DNA of 64,000 nucleotides. It comes from DASSUW01 sp963844205 (GTDB lineage: Bacteria; Actinomycetota; Thermoleophilia; Solirubrobacterales; Solirubrobacteraceae). The DNA is taken from positions 248,001 to 312,000 of the forward strand of contig CAWJNK010000001.1 in NCBI GenBank assembly GCA_963844205.1. Direction: 5' to 3'. The notes below the pieces were generated by a model. The model saw nothing but the letters and a program-made list of their open reading frames with translations, did not search any database and was not told the origin of the DNA. The position numbers were made by a program, and so were the translations under genes. Below, in pieces: positions 16,917 to 25,075 of this stretch (positions within the stretch are counted from its first letter, which is position 1; each line of letters starts with the position of its first letter).

Positions 16917-17730
16917 GCTGGCCCTCGAAGGCCCCGTGGCCGGCGAGCTTGTAGGCGCCGCAGCGGGACGCCACGTCGAGCGCCTTATCGATCGGCAGGT
17001 CGGCGCCGAGGCCGTACGTGAGGCCGGCCGCGAACGAATCGCCGGCGCCGTAGGAGTCCTGCGGCGGCCCTGGCAGCTGCGCCGCCTTCCAGCGGCCGGT
17101 CGTCTTGTCCTCCGCGACCCACTCGCCGCCCTCCTTGCCGGCCGTGGAGACCACGAAGTCGGGCGCCGGGTCGAGGTGCTCCTCGGCGTGCATCTCGCCC
17201 GGGTCCTTGGACGACCGCACGAGCGCGTCGAGGTTCACGTTCGAGGCGAGCAGCGTGTCGTACGCGCGGGGGGTGGCGACGAGCTTGCGCGCCCGGCGCG
17301 CCCGCTCCAGCGCGCCGACGTCGCCGCCGGTGAAGTAGACGGCGTCGACCTCGGCCAGGCGCTCCCACGGCAGGTCGTCGTCGCCCCGCGGCACGAGCCG
17401 CTCGCCGAGGATCGTGATCGTGCGCTCGTGGTCGTCGTCGAGATGGACGAACCCGCGGCGGTGGACGCCGGGGCTCGACGCCGCGTACACGGTCACGCCG
17501 AGCTCCTCGAGCCGCTGCTTCGCGCTCCGGCCGAGGTCGTCCTCGGCCAGCGCGGTGAAGAACTCGGAGCTGCCGGCGAGCTTGGCGAGTTGCACGGCGG
17601 CGACCGCGCCGCCGCCGCCGACCTCCTGCCACCACTCCGTGGCGTGGACGATCTCGCCCGGCCGCGGGACGTGCGGGACGCGGGCGAACTCGATCCACTC
17701 GACATGGCCGACGACGGCGACTCGGGGCAT
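16897..17730 (-). CDS. PfkB/ribokinase-family carbohydrate kinase
   Basis: 277 residues. It starts MPRVAVVGHVEWIEFARVP and has the N-terminal GGGGAVAAVQLAKL motif of sugar binding. The C-terminal signature DSYGAGDSFAAGLTYGLG contains the catalytic Asp and the anion-hole GAGD. The family phosphorylates sugars, nucleosides or sugar phosphates with ATP; the substrate cannot be assigned. The start is 23 bases from the divergent winged-helix gene. Confidence 0.88.
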   Translation of the reverse strand: MPRVAVVGHVEWIEFARVPHVPRPGEIVHATEWWQEVGGGGAVAAVQLAKLAGSSEFFTALAEDDLGRSAKQRLEELGVTVYAASSPGVHRRGFVHLDDDHERTITILGERLVPRGDDDLPWERLAEVDAVYFTGGDVGALERARRARKLVATPRAYDTLLASNVNLDALVRSSKDPGEMHAEEHLDPAPDFVVSTAGKEGGEWVAEDKTTGRWKAAQLPGPPQDSYGAGDSFAAGLTYGLGADLPIDKALDVASRCGAYKLAGHGAFEGQLTAADL

Positions 17731-17753
17731 CCCGGGACCGTATCGTTGCGCTG

Positions 17754-18812
17754 GTGCCCAGCGCCCTGAGCCGCCGCCAGCTCACCGCGGCGATGGCGGC
17801 GCGGCAGCTGCTGCTCGAGCGCTCCCCCCTCTCCCCTGCCGCCGCCATACGGCACCTCACGCCGTTGCAGGGCCAGCACCCGCCGGCGCCGTACATCGCG
17901 CTCGCCGCGCGGCTCGAGGGCTTCACCCGCGCCGGGCTCGAGGCCGCGATCGAGGCCCGCAGAGTCGTCAAGACGACGATCATGCGGCAGACGCTCCACG
18001 TCGCCGATGCGGGCGACTATCCGGCGTACGCGCAGCTCACGCGCCAGGCGCGGATGCGCAAGTGGCGCAGCGCCTGGCCCGGGCTCGATGAGCTCGTCCC
18101 CGACCTCAGCGCGTGGCTGAGCGAGCCGCGCCGGAACAGCGAGATCCGCGAGTACGTGGCGCGGCACGACGGCGCGCCGCAGGACCAGTACCAGCCGGTG
18201 CTGATCGCGCGGACGCTCGTGCCGCTGGTCCAGCTCCCGCCCGCCGGCTTCTACAGCGACACGCGACGGGCGACGTTGTTCATCAAGGACCCGCGGCCGC
18301 TGCCGGACCCGGCCGTCGCCGCCGCGCACGTCCTGCGCCGCTACCTGGCCGCGTTCGGGCCCGCCGGCCGGCGCGACATCGCCGCCTGGGCCGGCGTCGC
18401 GCAGACGGACTTCGCGTGGGACCGGGTCGAGACCGTCTCCTACCGCGACGAGGCCGGCCGCGAGCTGCTCGACCTGCCCGGGCAGCCGCTCCCCCCGGCG
18501 TCGACCCCGTTGCCGCCGCGCCTGCTCGGGCACTGGGACCAGCCGCTGCTCGCGTACGCCGACCGTGAGCGGATCATGCCGCCCGAGCTCGCCCCGCTCC
18601 AGCTCACGCTCAGCGGCTCGCCGACTTGCACCGTCGACGGGCGCGTGGCGGCGAGCTGGGCCCTGCGCCGCGAGGGCGACGCCGTGCGGGTCGAGATCAC
18701 GCCGCACGTCGACATCCCGCGCTCGGCGGTCGCCGCCATCCGCGAGGAGGCGGAGCGCACAGCGCGGATCTGCGAGCCCGACGCCGGGAGCTGCGAGGTG
18801 GCCGGGATCTAG
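17754..18812 (+). CDS. Winged helix DNA-binding domain protein (AlkZ/HTH_42-like)
   Basis: 352 residues from GTG 17754. Typical opening LSRRQLTAAMAARQLLLERS, then HLTPLQGQHPPAPYIALAAR, which contains the Q-x-Q-type motif (LQGQ) on which AlkZ-family glycosylases rely for DNA interstrand-crosslink unhooking. VVKTTIMRQTLHV follows, the usual 'R-T-x-MRgTlH' strand. It converges on the universal-stress gene, and the ends overlap by four bases. Glycosylase activity is known for some members of this family only. Confidence 0.8.
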   Translation: MPSALSRRQLTAAMAARQLLLERSPLSPAAAIRHLTPLQGQHPPAPYIALAARLEGFTRAGLEAAIEARRVVKTTIMRQTLHVADAGDYPAYAQLTRQARMRKWRSAWPGLDELVPDLSAWLSEPRRNSEIREYVARHDGAPQDQYQPVLIARTLVPLVQLPPAGFYSDTRRATLFIKDPRPLPDPAVAAAHVLRRYLAAFGPAGRRDIAAWAGVAQTDFAWDRVETVSYRDEAGRELLDLPGQPLPPASTPLPPRLLGHWDQPLLAYADRERIMPPELAPLQLTLSGSPTCTVDGRVAASWALRREGDAVRVEITPHVDIPRSAVAAIREEAERTARICEPDAGSCEVAGI

Positions 18813-19345
18813 GCCGATGCGAGCGCGGCCTCGTCGGCAGGCCGCATGACCGCGACCTCGCCGGGCGCGTGCTCGAGCAGCCAGGCGACGTCAGCCGCGC
18901 TGAGGCCGTCGGTGTGCGCGGTGCCGGCTGCCACGACCAGCCGGTCGTAGGGCTCTTCCGCGAGCAGCTCGCGCAGCGCGTGGCGCACCGTCCGGCCGCG
19001 CACGATCCGCGCGTCGACCGGGATGCCCGCGGCGGAGGCGCGCTGCTCGATCGCCTCCTGCAGCTCGAACGCCCTGTCACATGCGCGCGGGATCGGCGAC
19101 TCGAGCGGCATCGTCATCGGCACCGGCACGAGGTAGACCGGGACGAGCGTCGCGTTCTCGAGCCTCGCTATCCGCAGCGCCGCGTCGAGCGCCGAGATCG
19201 AGAGCTGGGTCCCGACGTAGGGAAACACGATCCGCCGCGCCGGAAGCTCCTCGTCGCCCGCGCGCCGGCGCCGCACGATCACCATGGCCACCGCGGCGCC
19301 AACGACGAGGCCGACGACGAGCACGACGACGTGGCTGACGCTCAT
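18809..19345 (-). CDS. Membrane-anchored universal stress (UspA-like) protein, last gene of the Kdp run
   Basis: 178 residues from the ATG at 19345, which overlaps the TGA of the KdpD N-terminal gene (ATGA). An N-terminal helix (HVVVLVVGLVVGAAVAMVIV) is followed by RRRR. A UspA-like domain follows: RRIVFPYVGTQLSISALDAALRIAR, ATLVPVYLVPVPM, and PYDRLVVAAGTAHTDGLSAADVAWLLEHAPGEVAVMRPA (about 128-166). The usual G-x2-G-x9-G-S/T nucleotide loop is not obvious. Because the preceding gene also ends in a Usp domain, this could be an accessory sensor for the Kdp system. Confidence 0.7.
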   Translation of the reverse strand: MSVSHVVVLVVGLVVGAAVAMVIVRRRRAGDEELPARRIVFPYVGTQLSISALDAALRIARLENATLVPVYLVPVPMTMPLESPIPRACDRAFELQEAIEQRASAAGIPVDARIVRGRTVRHALRELLAEEPYDRLVVAAGTAHTDGLSAADVAWLLEHAPGEVAVMRPADEAALASA

Positions 19346-20445
19346 GACCGCCTCCGCTTCGATCGGTCGGCGACGATCCGCACGTCGACGCCAGGCAAGG
19401 CGCGCACCAGCCGGTCGGTGAGCGGCTCGGCGAGGCGCTTCAGGCCGCGGCGGCGCGACGGTGTCCCGATCAGCACGTAGGTCGAGTTGCGCTCGGCGGC
19501 GACGCGCGCAGCGACGACCGGCACGTCGTCGCCCTCCTCCACAATTACCTGGGCTCCGAGCAGAGACCCGAGCCGGCGGAACGCGTCGATCTGCTCGCGC
19601 TCGCCCTCGGACGGCTCCCTCGTAAGCACGATCAGGACGTCGAGCTCGGCACCGAGGCGCTGGGAAGAGCGCCACGCACGGCGGATGATTCGCTGCGACG
19701 TGGGCTGCGGCGTCACCAGCGCCAGCAGACGCTCGCCGACGGCGAGCGGCGCCGCCTGGTCCATCAGCCGATCCTCACGGGCGGGGATTGCGTCGACCTT
19801 GAGCCGCTTGGCCTCGACGTCCTCGGCCACCTGGCGCAGTGCCACCTCGCGGAGCGCCTCGAGGTTCTCGACGCGGAAGAAGCCGTCCAGGGCGGCCGGC
19901 ACGCGCGGCGCCGGATAGACCTTCCCGGCCCGCAGGCGCTCGATCAGCGCGGGAGGCGTGAGGTCGACGAGCACGATCTCGTCGGCCTGCGCGAGCACGG
20001 AGTCGGGGAACGTCTCGCGCACCCGCACGCCGGTCAGCTCCGCCACCTGGTCGTTGAGCGACTCAAGGTGTTGGACGTTGACGGTGGAGTACACGTCGAT
20101 CCTGGCTTCGAGGACGTCGGCGATGTCCTCGTAGCGCTTGCCGTGCTCGAGCCCGGGCGCGTTGGTGTGCGCCAGCTCGTCGATCAGCACGAGCTCCGGA
20201 CGGCGGTCGAGGACGGCGGGAAGGTCCATCTCCTGGAACGGCACGTCCTTGTAGGTGAGGTGCCTGCGCCGCAGCTGCGGCAGGCCGTCGGCCTGCGCGG
20301 AGGTCTCGGCTCGGTCGTGCGGCTCGAGGTAGCCGATCACGACGTCGCGCCCCGCTTCCAGCTCGGCGCGGCCTTCCTGGAGCATGCGGTATGTCTTGCC
20401 GACGCCGGCGGCCATTCCGAGGAACACCTTGTGATGGCCGGGCAT
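19342..20445 (-). CDS. kdpD: KdpD N-terminal sensor half (KdpD plus Usp domain, no kinase)
   Basis: 367 residues. The KdpD signature domain has Walker A (GMAAGVGKTYRML, about 10-22), GYLEPHDRAETSA, Walker B (LVLIDELAHTN, 85-95) and YEDIADVLEARIDVYSTVNVQHLESLND. A Usp domain follows from about residue 230 (GERLLALVTPQPTSQRIIRRA, then STYVLIGTPSRRRGL). The DUF4118 membrane part and the histidine kinase core are absent, and are found in a separate gene at 25732-27075. ATG 20445 is chosen because the domain begins immediately after it. The product is expected to work with that kinase and KdpE to sense K+ limitation and second messengers. It overlaps the UspA-like gene after it. Confidence 0.88.
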   Translation of the reverse strand: MPGHHKVFLGMAAGVGKTYRMLQEGRAELEAGRDVVIGYLEPHDRAETSAQADGLPQLRRRHLTYKDVPFQEMDLPAVLDRRPELVLIDELAHTNAPGLEHGKRYEDIADVLEARIDVYSTVNVQHLESLNDQVAELTGVRVRETFPDSVLAQADEIVLVDLTPPALIERLRAGKVYPAPRVPAALDGFFRVENLEALREVALRQVAEDVEAKRLKVDAIPAREDRLMDQAAPLAVGERLLALVTPQPTSQRIIRRAWRSSQRLGAELDVLIVLTREPSEGEREQIDAFRRLGSLLGAQVIVEEGDDVPVVAARVAAERNSTYVLIGTPSRRRGLKRLAEPLTDRLVRALPGVDVRIVADRSKRRRS

Positions 20446-20455
20446 GCCACGAACG

Positions 20456-20533
20456 CTAACCCGCCTCCGCCAGCCGGCGGTCGAGCGCCGGTCGTTTGGC
20501 GGCCGCCTTGATCCGGGTGAGCAGCTCCGCCAC
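20456..20533 (-). CDS. Possible 25-codon reading frame between kdpB and kdpD
   Basis: GTG 20533 lies one base after the kdpB stop, and TAG 20456-20458 lies 10 bases before the kdpD ATG. The product is VAELLTRIKAAAKRPALDRR plus LAEAG. The beginning resembles the 'LL-x-R-I/V-K-x-E/A' lead-in that precedes the KdpD domain in many full-length KdpD proteins, but here it is in a different frame from the kdpD half. It may be a decayed KdpD N-terminus or a coupling peptide. Confidence 0.25.
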   Translation of the reverse strand: MAELLTRIKAAAKRPALDRRLAEAG

Positions 20534-20534
20534 G

Positions 20535-22595
20535 TCACGCCCCCAGGAGGTTGTGGACGATGAGGTCGATCAGTTTGATGCCGATGAACGGCGCGATCAG
20601 TCCGCCCACGCCGTAGAGGAGGAGGTTGCGCCGCAGCAGCGCGGTCGCCCCCACCGGCCGGTAGCGAACGCCGCGCAGGGCGAGCGGGACCAGGAGCGGG
20701 ATGATCAGCGCGTTGAAGACGATCGCCGAGACGATCGCCGACTGCGGCGTGCCCAGGGACATGATGTTGAGCGCGTCGAGCGGTCCGTCCTGGCCGGCCA
20801 CCGCGTAGGTAGAGGCGAACACGGCGGGCAGGATCGCGAAGTACTTGGCGACGTCGTTGGCGATCGAGAACGTCGTGAGCGCGCCGCGCGTGATCAGCAG
20901 CTGCTTGCCGACCTCGACGATCTCGATCAGCTTCGTCGGATTGGAGTCGAGGTCGACCATGTTGCCGGCCTCGCGCGCGGCCTGGGTGCCCGTGTTCATG
21001 GCGACGCCGACGTCTGCCTGCGCGAGCGCGGGCGCGTCGTTGGTGCCGTCGCCGGTCATCGCCACCAGCCGGCCCTCGGTCTGATGCGAGCGGATCAGCT
21101 CCATCTTGGCCTCCGGCGTGGCCTCGGCGAGGAAGTCGTCGACGCCGGACTCGTCGGCGATCTTGGCCGCGGTGAGCCGGTTGTCGCCGGTGACCATGAC
21201 GGTGCGGATGCCCATCACGCGCAGTCGTGCGAAGCGCTCGCCCATGCCCTCCTTGACGACGTCCCTGAGCTCGATGACGCCGAGGACCTGTGCATCGCGC
21301 GCGACGGCCAGCGGCGTCGAGCCCATGCGGGCGACCCGGTCGAGCTCGGCCTGCAGGGCGTGCGGCGCCTGGCCGCCCTCGTCGGTGACCCAGCGCAGGA
21401 TCGCGTCGCCCGCGCCCTTGCGCAGGCGCGTGCCGTTGAGGTCCACGCCGCTCATGCGGGTCTGCGCCGTGAAGGGGATGAACTGGGCGTGCTGTGGCAA
21501 CAGCTCGTGCTCCCGCAGTCCGTACTGCTTGGCGAGCACCACGATCGAGCGGCCCTCGGGCGTCTCGTCGGCCAGCGACGCGTACTGCGCCGCCTCGGCC
21601 AGCTCGGCCTCCTCCACCCCGGGCATCGGGAGGAACGCCGCCGCCTGGCGGTTGCCGAGCGTGATCGTGCCGGTCTTGTCGAGCAGCAGCACGTCGACGT
21701 CGCCGGAGGCCTCGACGGCGCGGCCGGACAGTGCGAGCACGTTGCGGCGCACGAGCCGGTCCATGCCGGCGATGCCGATCGCGCTCAGCAGCGCGCCGAT
21801 CGTCGTCGGGATGAGCGCCACCAGCAGCGCGATCAGGACCGTGATCGAGATGTCGGTGCCGGCGAACTCGGCGAACGGCCGCAGCGTCACCACGACGGCG
21901 AGGAACACGATGGTCAGGCCGGCGAGCAGGATCGACAACGCGATCTCGTTCGGCGTCTTGCGCCGCTCGGCGCCCTCGACAAGGGCGATCATGCGGTCGA
22001 GAAAGGACTGGCCGGGCTCCTGCGTGATCTCGACCACGATGTGATCGGACAGCACGCGCGTGCCGCCGGTGACCGCGCTGCGGTCGCCGCCCGACTCGCG
22101 GATCACCGGTGCCGACTCGCCGGTGATGGCGGACTCGTCGACGGAGGCGATGCCCTCGATCACGGTGCCGTCGCCGGGGATCACGTCGCCGGCCTCCACG
22201 ATCACGACGTCGCCGCGCTGGAGCTCGTTGGCGGGCTTGGTGCCGCCGTCCTTCAATCGCGCCACGGTCTGCGTGCGCATCGCCCGCAACGTGTCGGCCT
22301 GCGCCTTGCCGCGGCCCTCGGCGATCGCCTCGGCGAAGTTGCCGAAGAGGACGGTCAGCCACAGCCAGATCGCGACCACGAACGTGAACCAGGCGGGATC
22401 GTTGCCGCCGCCCGGAGCATCGCCGCCGAAGGCTTGGACGATCCAGATCGCCGTCGTCAGGACGGCGCTGACCTCGACCACGAACATGACCGGGTTGCGT
22501 GCCATGAGCCGGGGGTCCAGCTTGCGGAACGAGGCGGCGATCGCCGCCTTCATGATGTCGCGCTCGAAGAGAGCGCGGTCGGGGCGGTCGGTCAT
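20535..22595 (-). CDS. kdpB: Potassium-transporting ATPase subunit B
   Basis: 686 residues, P-type ATPase catalytic subunit. It contains the phosphorylation motif LLLDKTGTITLGN, the TGES motif of the actuator domain (ITGESAPV), MVTGDNRLTAAKIA, the hinge MTGDGTNDAPALAQADVG and the membrane helices of the family, and opens with RDIMKAAIAASFRKLDPR. ATP hydrolysis here drives K+ import through KdpA. The ATG overlaps the kdpC stop by four bases (ATGA). It lies after kdpC, not before it. Confidence 0.97.
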   Translation of the reverse strand: MTDRPDRALFERDIMKAAIAASFRKLDPRLMARNPVMFVVEVSAVLTTAIWIVQAFGGDAPGGGNDPAWFTFVVAIWLWLTVLFGNFAEAIAEGRGKAQADTLRAMRTQTVARLKDGGTKPANELQRGDVVIVEAGDVIPGDGTVIEGIASVDESAITGESAPVIRESGGDRSAVTGGTRVLSDHIVVEITQEPGQSFLDRMIALVEGAERRKTPNEIALSILLAGLTIVFLAVVVTLRPFAEFAGTDISITVLIALLVALIPTTIGALLSAIGIAGMDRLVRRNVLALSGRAVEASGDVDVLLLDKTGTITLGNRQAAAFLPMPGVEEAELAEAAQYASLADETPEGRSIVVLAKQYGLREHELLPQHAQFIPFTAQTRMSGVDLNGTRLRKGAGDAILRWVTDEGGQAPHALQAELDRVARMGSTPLAVARDAQVLGVIELRDVVKEGMGERFARLRVMGIRTVMVTGDNRLTAAKIADESGVDDFLAEATPEAKMELIRSHQTEGRLVAMTGDGTNDAPALAQADVGVAMNTGTQAAREAGNMVDLDSNPTKLIEIVEVGKQLLITRGALTTFSIANDVAKYFAILPAVFASTYAVAGQDGPLDALNIMSLGTPQSAIVSAIVFNALIIPLLVPLALRGVRYRPVGATALLRRNLLLYGVGGLIAPFIGIKLIDLIVHNLLGA

Positions 22596-23140
22596 CGCTG
22601 CGCCTCCAGCGCATCGTTGAGCTTCACGACGTTGACGGACTTCGGCCCGCCGAGCCCGAACAGCGGCTGGCTGGTCGCGTCGTCGACGAGGGCGAACACA
22701 TCGTCAAGCGGCATGTCGCGCTGGGCGGCGACGCGGTTGGCCTGGATGCGGGCGTTGTCGAAGGAGATCTGCGGATCGATGCCGGACGCCGAGGTCGTGA
22801 CCGCGTCGGACGGGACGTCGGCGGCGACGAGGTCGGGCGTGAACGGCTGCTCGCGCGTGAGGTAGTCGTCCATGTAGCCCTTGAGCTGATCGGCGAGCGC
22901 CTGCTGGTTCGGGCCCTGGTTGTTGAAGAACGTGGCGTCGGCCGCGTACCCGGTGACCGACGGCCGGCTCTGGAACAGGCTGTCGTCCTTCGAGTAGTCG
23001 CGGGCCACGAGCGTCGGGTCGCCGTCGGCCTTGTCCGGCCAGACGACCTGCGCCACGCCGGTCATGGCGAGCGGGTAGGCGAGGCCGAAGACGATGGTCA
23101 GCGCCACGGCGGCGATCAGTGCGGTTCTCAGCTCACGCAT
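22592..23140 (-). CDS. kdpC: Potassium-transporting ATPase subunit C
   Basis: 182 residues. One N-terminal helix (ALIAAVALTIVFGLAYPLAM) is followed by the KdpC periplasmic domain: SLFQSRPSVTGY, SGIDPQISFDNARIQANRVA and VNVVKLNDALEAQR at the end. The subunit helps KdpB and KdpA assemble and raises ATP affinity. Its ATG shares a base with the kdpA stop, and its stop overlaps the kdpB ATG. Gene order A-C-B differs from the usual A-B-C. Confidence 0.95.
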   Translation of the reverse strand: MRELRTALIAAVALTIVFGLAYPLAMTGVAQVVWPDKADGDPTLVARDYSKDDSLFQSRPSVTGYAADATFFNNQGPNQQALADQLKGYMDDYLTREQPFTPDLVAADVPSDAVTTSASGIDPQISFDNARIQANRVAAQRDMPLDDVFALVDDATSQPLFGLGGPKSVNVVKLNDALEAQR

Positions 23141-24792
23141 CAGAAGAGTTGGTCGGTGAGGCCTTGGACGACGGGGCCGAGGAGCAGGGCGGGAACGAAC
23201 GTCAACAGCGCGACGAGCAGGACCACGCCGATCAGCACGACCACGAAGGTCGGCGAGTCGGTGCGGAACGTGCCCGCGCCCGCGGGCGCGACGCGCTTGC
23301 CGGAGAGGGAGCCGGCGATCGCGAGCGCGACCAGCAGCGGCAGGAAGCGGCCGGCAAGCATGGCCAGGCCGCCGAGCACGTTGGCGAAGGTGATGCCGAA
23401 CTGGGCAGCGTCGGCGGACTGCAGGAATCCGGTGTAGCCGGCGAACGCGGAGCCGTTGTTGTTGGCCTGCGACGTGTAGGCGTACAGCGTCTCGGACCAG
23501 CCGTTCGGCCCGGGGTTGAAGATCGACTTCTTGCCGTAGTCGGTTGCGATCGCGAGCGCGCTCGTGAAGAGCACGATCATCGGCACGCCGATCGTTCCGA
23601 ACACGGTCAGCTTGACCTCGCGCGCCTCGATCTTCTTTCCGAGGAACTCGGGGGTGCGGCCGACCATCAGGCCGGACAGGAAGACGCCGAGGATCGCGAA
23701 CATCAGCATCCCGTAGAGGCCGGAGCCGACGCCGCCGAAGATCACCTCGCCGGTCTGCATCTCCGCCATCGGGACCGTCCCGCCGATACCGGTAAGCGAC
23801 TCCATGGCGCCGTTGACGGCGCCGCACGAGGCGGCGGTGGTGACCACGACCCAGAGCGCGGTCGAGGCGACGCCGAAGCGCTGCTCCTTGCCCTCCATGT
23901 TGAAGCCGGCGACGTTCGCGGCGTCCATGGCGGGCGACGAGTTGTTCTCGGCGAGCGCCACTACGACGACGGCGACGATCAGCAGCGAGAGCATCGCCGC
24001 GTAGATCGCCCAGCCCTGGCGGCGGTTGCCGACCATGCGGCCGTAGACCGAGGTCAGCGCGGCCGGAATCGCGAGGATCAGCAGCAGCTCGACGAAGTTC
24101 GAGAGCCAGGTCGGGTTCTCGAACGGGTGCGCGGAGTTGACGTTGAAGAAGCCGCCGCCGTTGGTGCCGAGCTCCTTGATGACCTCCTGCGAGGCCACGG
24201 GCCCGGCGGTCAGCGACTGGATCACGCCCTGTGAGACCAGGAACAGGCCGACGACGACCGTGATCGGCAGCAGCACGTAGACCAGCGTCTTGATCAGGTC
24301 GCTGTAGAAGTTGCCGATGTTGGTGCCGGAGCGGGCGGCGAAGGCGCGGATGAACGCGATCGCGACCGCGATGCCGACGGCGGCCGAGATGAAGTTCTGG
24401 ACTGCCAGGCCGGCCATCTGCGAGAAGTTCGACATCGTCGTCTCGCCGGCGTAGTACTGCCAGTTCGTGTTGGTCACGAACGACGCGGTCGTGTTGAACG
24501 CAACGTCCCAGGGCGCCGAGTCGAGGTTCTTGGGGTTCCATGGGTGGATCCCCTGGGTGCGCAGGATCAGGTAGAGCAGGCCAAAGAAGACGGCGCTCAG
24601 GATCAGGACCGACGTCGCGTACGCCTTCCAGTCCTGCTCGCGGTTGCCGCCGAGTGCGACAATCGACCGCTCGACCAGCCGGATCTTGATCTCGCCCCGA
24701 TAGACGCGCGTCATGTAGCCGCCGAGCAGCGGCGTGATCACGGTCAGGATCGCGATGTAGAGCGCGATCTCGATCCAGCCGGCCGCGCTCAT
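23140..24792 (-). CDS. kdpA: Potassium-transporting ATPase subunit A
   Basis: 550 residues, K+-channel-like subunit with about ten helices. Selectivity-filter-like loops are present (FVTNTNWQYYAGETTMS, ELGTNGGGFFNVNSAHPFENP, GGTVPMAEMQTGEVIFGGVGSGLYG at about 330-355, and the last near YTSQANNNGSAFAGYT). These are the four filter repeats of KdpA. The start ATG lies one base beyond the kdpF stop; the stop shares a base with the kdpC start. Confidence 0.97.
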   Translation of the reverse strand: MSAAGWIEIALYIAILTVITPLLGGYMTRVYRGEIKIRLVERSIVALGGNREQDWKAYATSVLILSAVFFGLLYLILRTQGIHPWNPKNLDSAPWDVAFNTTASFVTNTNWQYYAGETTMSNFSQMAGLAVQNFISAAVGIAVAIAFIRAFAARSGTNIGNFYSDLIKTLVYVLLPITVVVGLFLVSQGVIQSLTAGPVASQEVIKELGTNGGGFFNVNSAHPFENPTWLSNFVELLLILAIPAALTSVYGRMVGNRRQGWAIYAAMLSLLIVAVVVVALAENNSSPAMDAANVAGFNMEGKEQRFGVASTALWVVVTTAASCGAVNGAMESLTGIGGTVPMAEMQTGEVIFGGVGSGLYGMLMFAILGVFLSGLMVGRTPEFLGKKIEAREVKLTVFGTIGVPMIVLFTSALAIATDYGKKSIFNPGPNGWSETLYAYTSQANNNGSAFAGYTGFLQSADAAQFGITFANVLGGLAMLAGRFLPLLVALAIAGSLSGKRVAPAGAGTFRTDSPTFVVVLIGVVLLVALLTFVPALLLGPVVQGLTDQLF

Positions 24793-24793
24793 C

Positions 24794-24883
24794 TCAGAAC
24801 TTCTCCGGCCGCAGCAGCGCGATCAGCAGATAGGCGAACAAGGCCAGCGCGATCACGAGCCCGGCGACTTCAGCGCCGCTCAT
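24794..24883 (-). CDS. kdpF: KdpF small membrane subunit
   Basis: 29 residues, MSGAEVAGLVIALALFAYLL followed by IALLRPEKF. This is one transmembrane helix with the 'LLRPEKF' ending that is almost invariant in KdpF. It stabilises the KdpABC complex. ATG 24883 overlaps the TGA of the 40-residue gene before it (ATGA), and its own stop is followed at once by the kdpA ATG. Confidence 0.93.
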   Translation of the reverse strand: MSGAEVAGLVIALALFAYLLIALLRPEKF

Positions 24884-25002
24884 ACGCGATCGAAGGCCTC
24901 GAGGAGCAGGAACAACGCAGCGAACGCCGCGGCCGCTATCGCGATCGACGACACGTCCTGCAGCGAGTCGAGCAAGGACGCGAAGGTCGGGGTCAACTCC
25001 AT
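24880..25002 (-). CDS. 40-residue single-helix protein translated just ahead of kdpF
   Basis: ATG 25002 to TGA 24880-24882, overlapping the kdpF ATG. The product starts MELTPTFASLLDSLQDVSS and continues IAIAAAAFAALFLLLEAFDRV, a short polar N-terminus and one strong hydrophobic helix. It is not KdpF, which follows it. The four-base overlap and the membrane helix make it a likely extra small component or regulator of the Kdp ATPase. I cannot name a family. A leader-peptide role is also possible, since it is the first gene after the KdpE-side palindrome. Confidence 0.7.
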   Translation of the reverse strand: MELTPTFASLLDSLQDVSSIAIAAAAFAALFLLLEAFDRV

Positions 25003-25042
25003 GAGCGTCACGCTAGGCGCGACCTCATCAAGAGCTCGTGCA

Positions 25043-25061
25043 GATGCCCCGATCGGGCATC
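25043..25061. promoter_or_regulatory. Palindrome in the kdpE / kdp structural-gene gap
   Basis: GATGCCC, five bases, GGGCATC: a 7-bp perfect inverted repeat in the 73-base gap between the kdpE stop and the start of the 40-residue gene. It could be an operator for KdpE at the structural promoter, or a short terminator stem for the regulatory genes. No T-run follows. Confidence 0.4.
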
Positions 25062-25075
25062 AAGATCGTGTGAAG

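Noticed and set aside
20496..22865. 789-residue open frame on the plus strand across kdpB and kdpC
   Set aside because: It is a shadow of conserved kdp genes. The translation is low-complexity Arg/Asp/Gly/His with no motif.
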